This document shows, one piece after another, positions 1 through 4,389 of a stretch of DNA of 5,095 nucleotides. The position numbers were made by a program, and so were the translations under genes. A model generated the notes under the pieces. That model was not told where the DNA came from and ran no database searches. It saw nothing but the letters and a program-made list of their open reading frames with translations. The number at the start of each line of letters is the position of its first letter. The first letter of the stretch is position 1. The stretch lies in NCBI GenBank assembly GCA_003135585.1, contig PLCH01000241.1, forward strand, positions 1 to 5,095, read 5' to 3'. This DNA comes from Chitinophagaceae bacterium. GTDB taxonomy: Bacteria > Bacteroidota > Bacteroidia > Chitinophagales > Chitinophagaceae.

Positions 1-2
1 AA

Positions 3-134
3 GCTGCAAGAATTAGTGATAAGACTGCATTTTTTTATGTTGGAGAACTAGTTGAGTATGACGAAACCAAGAAAATGTTTACAAATCCCCGGGACCTGCG
101 TACCCAAAATTATATTACCGGCCGATTTAGCTAA
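3..134 (+). CDS. pstB: Phosphate ABC transporter ATP-binding protein PstB (C-terminal end only)
   Basis: This is the 3' end of a gene that begins before the window; 43 codons and a TAA stop remain. The translated tail opens with [20 protein letters not shown] and ends in [11 protein letters not shown]. This is the typical PstB terminus: the AAR(V/I)SD block just after the H-loop, the FFY.GEL(V/I)E strand and the final YITGRF. PstB is the cytoplasmic ATPase that powers high-affinity phosphate import through PstA/PstC with the binding protein PstS. The Walker A, signature, Walker B and H-loop motifs all lie outside the window, so catalytic integrity cannot be judged. phoU follows 23 bases later on the same strand, the standard pstSCAB-phoU order. 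This supports the call and suggests co-transcription. Confidence 0.95.
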   Translation, partial: AARISDKTAFFYVGELVEYDETKKMFTNPRDLRTQNYITGRFS

Positions 135-139
135 TCGGC
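121..139 (+). other. Small hairpin spanning the pstB stop codon
   Basis: A perfect 7-bp stem, GCCGATT (121-127) with AATCGGC (133-139), encloses a 5-base loop. It covers the last codons and the TAA of pstB and is followed by TAAAAAATC, not by a T-run. It is therefore not a plus-strand intrinsic terminator. It could act as an mRNA stabiliser or processing point between pstB and phoU, or be a by-product of the conserved GRF codons. No function can be assigned from sequence alone. Confidence 0.35.
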
Positions 140-157
140 TAAAAAATCAATATCAGC

Positions 158-823
158 ATGACACAATTTGAAACCGAATTACAGGATGTCAAAACAGAAT
201 TGGTCAACATGTGGCTACTGGTCATTTTGCAGTTGACGAAATCAAGAGAAGCTTTGGTGAAATTTGACAAGGATTTGGCACGCGAAGTGGTGTTAAAGGA
301 AAAAAGAGTTAATGCTTATGAACTAAAAATTGACAGGGATTGCGAAAATATTTTTGCCTTGTATTGCCCCGTTGCGGTTGATCTTCGCTTTTTGTTGGCC
401 GTGCTCAAAATAAACAATAACCTGGAACGGATCGGGGACATTGCAGAAGGGATTTCCAAATATATTGTTGAATCACCAGTCAAATTTGACAGGGAGCTGC
501 TGGAATCAACGCAGGTATTACGGATGTTCGATGATTCCATTGATATATTAATAGATACCCAGGCTGCCTTCGAAAATGACAACACACTTTTAGCACGAAC
601 AATTTTTACCAGGGATGAAGTATTGGATGAGATCAACAAGAATTCAGATGAGATTATCGCTCAATACATCAAAATAAATCTCAATAAAATCAACCAGGCA
701 TTGTATGTTTCATCTATTATCAGAAAATTGGAAAGGGTCGGGGACCAATCGAAAAATATTGCCGAAGAAATCATCTTTTTTGTTGAGGCCAAAGTATTAA
801 AACATCAAAAGGGTGCAATATAA
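158..823 (+). CDS. phoU: Phosphate uptake and signalling regulator PhoU
   Basis: The 221-residue protein matches the usual PhoU length of about 220. PhoU is a cytoplasmic, all-helical protein with two tandem three-helix domains. It restrains Pst transport and keeps the PhoR/PhoB-type phosphate response switched off when phosphate is plentiful. Both domain signatures are visible: PVAVDLRFLLAVLKI at 71-85 leading into LERIGD at 89-94, and the second-half counterpart LERVGDQSKNIAEEI at 191-205. The acidic residues in these repeats bind metal clusters in characterised PhoU proteins. The ATG at 158 gives a normal N-terminus (TELQDVKTELVNM..), 23 bases after pstB; no clear Shine-Dalgarno sequence precedes it, as is common in Bacteroidota. 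No PhoB or PhoR gene is in the window. The gene appears intact. Confidence 0.95.
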   Translation: MTQFETELQDVKTELVNMWLLVILQLTKSREALVKFDKDLAREVVLKEKRVNAYELKIDRDCENIFALYCPVAVDLRFLLAVLKINNNLERIGDIAEGISKYIVESPVKFDRELLESTQVLRMFDDSIDILIDTQAAFENDNTLLARTIFTRDEVLDEINKNSDEIIAQYIKINLNKINQALYVSSIIRKLERVGDQSKNIAEEIIFFVEAKVLKHQKGAI

Positions 824-854
824 TTTTTTAATCGCAGGGAAATTCATATGCATT

Positions 855-1040
855 TCAAATAAGACCCTGATTCTCTTCTTTTTCTGGCCAAGCGTTTTTT
901 AAATAATCTAAAAATAACTTTTCAGTAAAGTCCGCATAATATTGGACGGCTAATTTTAACCGTTGTCCAGAATTTAATTGAGTGTTAATATTGGTTTTTT
1001 GAAGCAAGAGTAGGATTTTCTCATGCAGTAGCCACTTCAT
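855..1040 (-). CDS. Small hypothetical protein, possible third gene of the minus-strand cluster
   Basis: This 61-codon ORF encodes a protein I do not recognise. It starts MKWLLHEKILLLLQK, has a likely amphipathic helix in the middle (about residues 24-49, with LKLAVQYYADFTEKLF) and ends in a charged tail, WPEKEENQGLI. There is no signal peptide or clear transmembrane segment; the Leu-rich start is short and interrupted by charges. In favour of a real gene: it sits 19 bases downstream of the glycosyltransferase in the same direction, it fills an otherwise empty 236-base gap, and its composition is protein-like. Against: it is short, has no visible ribosome-binding site, and a terminator-like hairpin of the opposite strand overlaps its start codon. 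The alternative is non-coding 3' region between convergent transcripts. Confidence 0.45.
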   Translation of the reverse strand: MKWLLHEKILLLLQKTNINTQLNSGQRLKLAVQYYADFTEKLFLDYLKNAWPEKEENQGLI

Positions 1041-1061
1041 TTCTATGATGGTGGCTTTTTT
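1030..1061 (+). terminator. Candidate rho-independent terminator of the pst-phoU transcript
   Basis: On the plus strand AGCCAC (1030-1035) pairs with GTGGCT (1051-1056). An inner TCAT/ATGA pairing (1037-1040 with 1045-1048) closes a TTCT loop, and the outer stem runs directly into six T residues (1056-1061). Shape and polarity fit termination of transcription arriving from phoU. The distance is unusual, about 206 bases after the phoU stop. The hairpin also overlaps the start codon of the small minus-strand ORF and the stop codon of the glycosyltransferase gene. The stem is modest, so coincidence is possible. Confidence 0.35.
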
Positions 1062-2094
1062 AATTAAAGATAAATTCAGGATATAGATCCAGATTGTAAT
1101 TTTTCTTTCCAGTGCAGCTGTTCATCAGAAAGCTAACTATTGATTGAGTGGAGAGATTACTTGACAGGGTTATTTTCCTAGAGCAGTTCATCCAATTTTC
1201 AAAAATTTGAGAAAACTCCGGGCTTAAACCTTCTATGGAGGTAACCCCTAATTTTTCCAGCGCGGCAGCGTTACAACTTTGTTCATATTGCCCCTTAATG
1301 GGAATAACCATTAGTTTCTTGCCCAAATAAAGCGCTTCTGCCGGCGTTTCAAAACCCGCCCCTGTAATAATTCCCCTGCAATTAATGAGGCTTTTATTAA
1401 AAGCTTCGCTGCCTACAGGAATAAATGAAATATTTCCCTTCCTTACCACCTGGTTTACTTCTTTTGAAAATACCTGGAAACTGAAGTCCCTTAATTTGCT
1501 GAAAATTTTATCTTGTTCCAGGTCACTGTAGGAGGACAGATACACAGTTATATGACCTTTGTCAGTGGGTTCTGCCTGCAAGATTTCCTTTTTGATGACC
1601 GGTGGTAAAATAAAATCGTCGTATGACGTGAAATGCAAACCAATATACTGGGTGGCACGGGCATAATTTTGAAGGATGGTCTCACCCATCCAATTTTTCT
1701 TCAATGGTCGGGGTGTTTTTGGGGATTGAAAACTTGCCTGGTGGCCGAAATTCACAGAGGGAATCTTTTTGAAAGCACAGGCCAGCGAGGTGATACATTC
1801 AAAATCATTCAGTACCAGATCATAATTTTCAACGGGTAATTGTTGAACTTCTTTCATCATCCTGAAAGGGGAAAATTTTTTGATCGTTTCCCAATAGTCA
1901 AGGCTTCCAAAGGAATTGTAAAACAGGCAAAGTCCTTTGCTCCTGTATTTAACGGATGCATCCATTTGAAGAGTGCTATTGGCACCACTTAAAAAAATAT
2001 CCACACTGCCATACCGCTCCAGATAGGGGAGAATTTCCATTGCCCTGCTGATATGCCCGTTGCCGGTTGCCTGTACTGCATAAAGTATTTTCAT
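1060..2094 (-). CDS. GT-B fold glycosyltransferase, MurG/MGDG-synthase-like (candidate diacylglycerol glycosyltransferase)
   Basis: The 344-residue protein belongs to the GT-B glycosyltransferases of the Glyco_trans_1_3 type (recognised by pattern, not searched). The N-terminal domain begins MKILYAVQATGNGHISRA, where the Gly-rich GNGHISRA (11-18) matches the acceptor-side loop of MurG-like enzymes. YDLVLNDFE at 91-99 and GHQASF at 117-122 are further family blocks. The C-terminal nucleotide-sugar domain carries GAGFETPAEAL at 245-255 and PIKGQYEQSCNAAALEKLGV at 265-284, the donor-binding region. No signal peptide or transmembrane helix is seen, so a cytoplasmic protein at the inner membrane face is likely. 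Its start lies 10 bases after the stop of the metallophosphoesterase gene, implying one transcript. Donor and acceptor are not visible in the sequence. If the partner is a PlcP-type phospholipase, diacylglycerol is the logical acceptor (inference). It could instead act on cell-envelope or secondary glycolipids. Confidence 0.8.
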   Translation of the reverse strand: MKILYAVQATGNGHISRAMEILPYLERYGSVDIFLSGANSTLQMDASVKYRSKGLCLFYNSFGSLDYWETIKKFSPFRMMKEVQQLPVENYDLVLNDFECITSLACAFKKIPSVNFGHQASFQSPKTPRPLKKNWMGETILQNYARATQYIGLHFTSYDDFILPPVIKKEILQAEPTDKGHITVYLSSYSDLEQDKIFSKLRDFSFQVFSKEVNQVVRKGNISFIPVGSEAFNKSLINCRGIITGAGFETPAEALYLGKKLMVIPIKGQYEQSCNAAALEKLGVTSIEGLSPEFSQIFENWMNCSRKITLSSNLSTQSIVSFLMNSCTGKKNYNLDLYPEFIFN

Positions 2095-2104
2095 AATCTA
2101 TTGA

Positions 2105-2941
2105 TTAAATGGCCAGAGAATTAATATAATAACTGATCTTATCCGTGATTACATTGACTGCTGATTTCGTTTGCTCTTCCGCTGCTGCCGGAAACTTTTT
2201 TTCATCATATTCAAATACGTTCCATTCATTTTGGCAATATTCTAGGGCTGTTAGGTGTTCTACCCAGTCTCCCGAATTCAGGTAGGTTACCTTACCATAT
2301 TTATTCTCCACCACCCTTTTTTGGGGTTGATGGATATGACCGCAAATAACATAATCGTATTTTTTTTCTATAGCCAGTTCAGCAGCTATCAGTTCAAAAT
2401 CATTAATCTTAGTTATGGCCTTGTTCACACCGGCCATAACCCTTTTTGAAATGGAAATTCTTTCCTGGCCAAAAACCTGCAAAATGAAGTTGATAAAGCG
2501 ATTGAAAAGGATCAAAAGTCCGTATCCGTTACTGCCTAATTTTGCGAAGACTTTAGCCCCGCCTTTGGTGGTATTATCAAAAACATCCCCGTGGAATATC
2601 CAGGTCATTTTATGGTCGATCTCCAGCACCAGTTTATCGGTCAGGGTAAAATTACCCACCTGGAAATCTGTATAGCGCCGCATGATTTCATCGTGATTTC
2701 CCGTGATGTAGAATACCCGTGTACCTCCGCCGATGATTTGTATGATCTCTTTGATCACCATCATATGCGAGGAAGGGAAATAATGTTTGTTGAATTGCCA
2801 GCCGTCAATGATATCACCGTTCAGAATGAGGATGCTGGGATGGATGCTTTTAAGATAATTAGCCAGTTCTTTAGCTTTGCATCCGTAAGTTCCCAGATGA
2901 ATATCAGATAAGACCACTACATCGATAGGGCGCTTTTCCAT
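2105..2941 (-). CDS. Calcineurin-like metallophosphoesterase, PlcP-type phospholipase C candidate (LpxH-like superfamily)
   Basis: The 278-residue protein contains the full metallophosphoesterase set: SDIHLG (12-17; D13, H15), NGDIIDGW (41-48; D43), GNHDE (81-85; N82, H83), FHGDVFD (116-122; H117) and GHIHQP (201-206; H202, H204), then LNSGDWVEH (221-229). Together these build a two-metal centre that hydrolyses phosphodiesters or pyrophosphates. Automatic annotation would probably say UDP-2,3-diacylglucosamine diphosphatase. However, the HLGTYGCKA, DGW, GTRV.YITGNHDE, DYVICGHIH and SGDWVE.LTA blocks agree better, from memory, with S. meliloti PlcP, which removes the headgroup of phosphatidylcholine and related lipids under phosphate limitation. 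A hydrophobic stretch at about 140-157 (GLLILFNRFINFILQVF) could contact the membrane. No signal peptide is visible. It is the first gene of the minus-strand cluster, with the glycosyltransferase 10 bases downstream. The ATG at 2941 gives MEKRPIDVVVLSDIHLG, a normal distance to the first motif. The superfamily is certain; the phospholipase role is inferred. Confidence 0.85.
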   Translation of the reverse strand: MEKRPIDVVVLSDIHLGTYGCKAKELANYLKSIHPSILILNGDIIDGWQFNKHYFPSSHMMVIKEIIQIIGGGTRVFYITGNHDEIMRRYTDFQVGNFTLTDKLVLEIDHKMTWIFHGDVFDNTTKGGAKVFAKLGSNGYGLLILFNRFINFILQVFGQERISISKRVMAGVNKAITKINDFELIAAELAIEKKYDYVICGHIHQPQKRVVENKYGKVTYLNSGDWVEHLTALEYCQNEWNVFEYDEKKFPAAAEEQTKSAVNVITDKISYYINSLAI

Positions 2942-2962
2942 TTATTGGGTTTTTCAAAGTTC

Positions 2963-2990
2963 GTCACTTAGTGTTACTTCATTCTTACTC
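2963..2990. promoter_or_regulatory. Three Pho-box-like direct repeats (tentative operator)
   Basis: GTCACTT (2963-2969), GTTACTT (2973-2979) and CTTACTC (2984-2990) begin 10 and 11 bases apart, about one helical turn. PhoB/PhoP-type regulators bind direct repeats with 11-base periodicity (TGTCA-like units in enterobacteria), and the surrounding genes make phosphate control plausible. The third unit matches poorly and no Bacteroidota consensus is available here, so this is only a candidate. Confidence 0.25.
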
Positions 2991-3066
2991 CCCTGTTAAG
3001 AAATTATGAGGTTTGCATGAATTCAATATTATCTTTTGGTCATTGGGCAATAAGAAAAAAGACTTA

Positions 3067-3097
3067 TTTGAAAAATAATTTTTTCGCTCTATTTTTA
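3067..3097 (+). promoter_or_regulatory. Candidate Bacteroidota-type promoter for phnA-phnY
   Basis: TTTG at 3067-3070 is followed, after 19 bases, by TATTTTTA at 3090-3097. This resembles the Bacteroidota -33 (TTTG) and -7 (TAnnTTTG) elements with suitable spacing; the last base of the -7 box is A instead of G. Transcription would begin around 3104, leaving a leader of about 40 bases before the phnA ATG. The -7 box lies inside a tandem repeat, so equivalent boxes occur at 3106 and 3122. Confidence 0.4.
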
Positions 3098-3127
3098 CTA
3101 TACTCTATTTTTACTATACTCTATTTT
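3087..3127 (+). repeat. 16-bp tandem repeat, two perfect copies plus 9 bases of a third
   Basis: The unit CTCTATTTTTACTATA is present exactly at 3087-3102 and 3103-3118. CTCTATTTT follows at 3119-3127 before the pattern decays into AGTATTTATAA. The array ends 17 bases before the phnA start codon. Each unit contains a TAnnTTT motif like the promoter -7 box. The array could arise from replication slippage, could act as a multi-site operator, or could vary promoter strength between strains. Confidence 0.9.
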
Positions 3128-3144
3128 AGTATTTATAAACTTTT

Positions 3145-4383
3145 ATGCCAATTTCCACCCTTTCTTTTTCGGCAAACGGAATAACCTACCGACCTTCCGC
3201 AGACCCTATCGTTGTGATTTGCATGGACGGATCTGCTGACGAATATTACAATGCCTCTATTGCCCGTGACCGCCTGCCTGCTCTCAAGGCAATGGCTGGT
3301 AAAGGATATCGTGGCCTGGTGAGGGGTGCTTTGCCTTCTTTCACCAACGTTAATAATGCTTCTATTGTCACGGGGGTGTCTCCGGCCATCCATGGCATTT
3401 GCGGTAATTTTTTTTTCGATGAATCCAAAAACCAGGAAGTAATGATGAACAGTGCGGAATATTTGCGTGCTGAAACAATTCTTGCAGCTGCATCTGAGGC
3501 CGGCAGGAAGGTGGCATTCGTGACTGCAATGGAAAAACTTCGTGATATACTTTCTTATAAAATGAAAGGGATCGCTTTTTCCGCCGAAAAAGCAAACCAG
3601 GCGAAAGCGATTACCCACGGTATTGATAAAGTGGAGGAATTGATCGGATGGAAGACGCCCGACATTTATAGCGCTGATGCAAGCCTTTTTGTCCTGCGTG
3701 CCGGTGTGGCCCTGATAGAAAAGGGCATGGCGGATTTCCTCTATCTTTCACTTACAGATTATATGCAGCATACCTTTGCCCCCGAGGAGGAAATGTCTTT
3801 GTCCTTTTACGAGGCAATGGATAAGGAATTCGAAAAATTACTTGACACGGGAGCCCTTATAGGTTGCGTACCTGATCACGGGATGAACGCAAAAGTGAAC
3901 ACATCAGGAACCCCCAATGTATTATATATTGAGGATATGCTTGAAGCAGAATTTGGCAATGGGTTCCGTGTGATTTGCCCGATTACTGATCCCTATGTAA
4001 AACATCATGGTGCCCTTGGTTCCTATGTGGTAGTCCATGTGAATGACAAATCAATTGTAAATGAGGTAAAGCATTGGCTGGCGTTACAGCCTGGAATAAC
4101 CGAGGTTCACGATAAGGCGGCTGCTGTTCGTTTATTGGAACAACCTGGTTACAGAATAGGAGATTTGGTAGTCTTGTCAGCTCGGGATTTCGTACTTGGC
4201 AGGCGGCCCTCTTACCACGATCTTTCCGCATTGGACGGGACCTTGCGTTCACACGGCGGAAGGTATGAGGAGATGGTATCCATGATCATTTCCCGTCCCC
4301 TAAATAAATCTTATAAAAGGAAGGCATCAGGTGATCCCAGGAACTTCAACATTTTCGATTTTACTGTTAACGGAACCAATTAA
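3145..4383 (+). CDS. phnA: Phosphonoacetate hydrolase PhnA
   Basis: The 412-residue enzyme of the alkaline phosphatase superfamily cleaves the C-P bond of phosphonoacetate to acetate and phosphate. All metal-site residues of the family are present: D28 (ICMDGS), the nucleophile T67 (PSFTNVNN), D205 and H209 (LTDYMQH), D244 and H245 (PDHGM) and H370 (RSHGG). These correspond to D29, T68, D211, H215, D250, H251 and H377 as I recall them for the S. meliloti enzyme. The start is supported by the N-terminal NGITYRPSADPIVVICMDG block, which matches family members; length is normal. There is no signal peptide, so the enzyme is cytoplasmic. No Shine-Dalgarno sequence is visible. It is the first gene of an operon with phnY, six bases downstream. 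Two positions thought to contact substrate differ from proteobacterial enzymes (M129, K286), so phosphonoacetate specificity is likely but not certain. Confidence 0.9.
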   Translation: MPISTLSFSANGITYRPSADPIVVICMDGSADEYYNASIARDRLPALKAMAGKGYRGLVRGALPSFTNVNNASIVTGVSPAIHGICGNFFFDESKNQEVMMNSAEYLRAETILAAASEAGRKVAFVTAMEKLRDILSYKMKGIAFSAEKANQAKAITHGIDKVEELIGWKTPDIYSADASLFVLRAGVALIEKGMADFLYLSLTDYMQHTFAPEEEMSLSFYEAMDKEFEKLLDTGALIGCVPDHGMNAKVNTSGTPNVLYIEDMLEAEFGNGFRVICPITDPYVKHHGALGSYVVVHVNDKSIVNEVKHWLALQPGITEVHDKAAAVRLLEQPGYRIGDLVVLSARDFVLGRRPSYHDLSALDGTLRSHGGRYEEMVSMIISRPLNKSYKRKASGDPRNFNIFDFTVNGTN

Positions 4384-4389
4384 TATAGT

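Larger units (their letters stand above)
2942..3144. promoter_or_regulatory. Divergent intergenic region between the plcP-like gene and phnA
   Basis: These 203 AT-rich bases contain no credible ORF and must hold the start signals for both the minus-strand metallophosphoesterase cluster and the plus-strand phnA-phnY operon. They contain three GTYACTT-like heptamers at 2963-2990 and, next to phnA, a TTTG element plus 16-bp tandem repeats, described separately. No convincing promoter facing the metallophosphoesterase gene was found. Shared control of both directions is possible but not shown. Confidence 0.6.

Noticed and set aside
836..858. Hairpin just after phoU (GAAAT ... ATTTC around CATATG) as a terminator
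   Set aside because: Only five A/T-rich pairs form, the loop is large and no T-run follows.
1060..2094. MurG, the peptidoglycan glycosyltransferase
   Set aside because: The fold and Gly-rich loop are similar, but the context lacks mur/fts genes and the motif details (GNGHISRA, GAGFETPAEAL) fit a separate family.
2415..2911. Plus-strand open frames of 86 and 106 codons opposite the metallophosphoesterase
   Set aside because: They lie over the catalytic motifs of the real gene on the other strand and have shadow-like composition without domains.
2942..3000. Promoter for the minus-strand cluster, with GAACTTTG as a -7 box
   Set aside because: The sequence facing the metallophosphoesterase resembles TAnnTTTG with one mismatch, but no TTTG lies at the expected distance upstream, so it is too weak to list.
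3116..3132. Inverted repeat ATACT-N7-AGTAT in the phnA leader
   Set aside because: Arms of five A/T-rich bases overlap the tandem repeat edge and are expected by chance in such sequence.
3133..3618. A 161-codon minus-strand open frame opposite the start of phnA
   Set aside because: It is antisense to the strongly conserved PhnA N-terminal domain, is rich in Cys, His, Arg and Ser typical of shadow frames, and shows no recognisable motif.
3983..4252. An 89-codon minus-strand open frame inside phnA
   Set aside because: It is Arg/His/Pro-rich, antisense to conserved PhnA sequence, and has no independent support.
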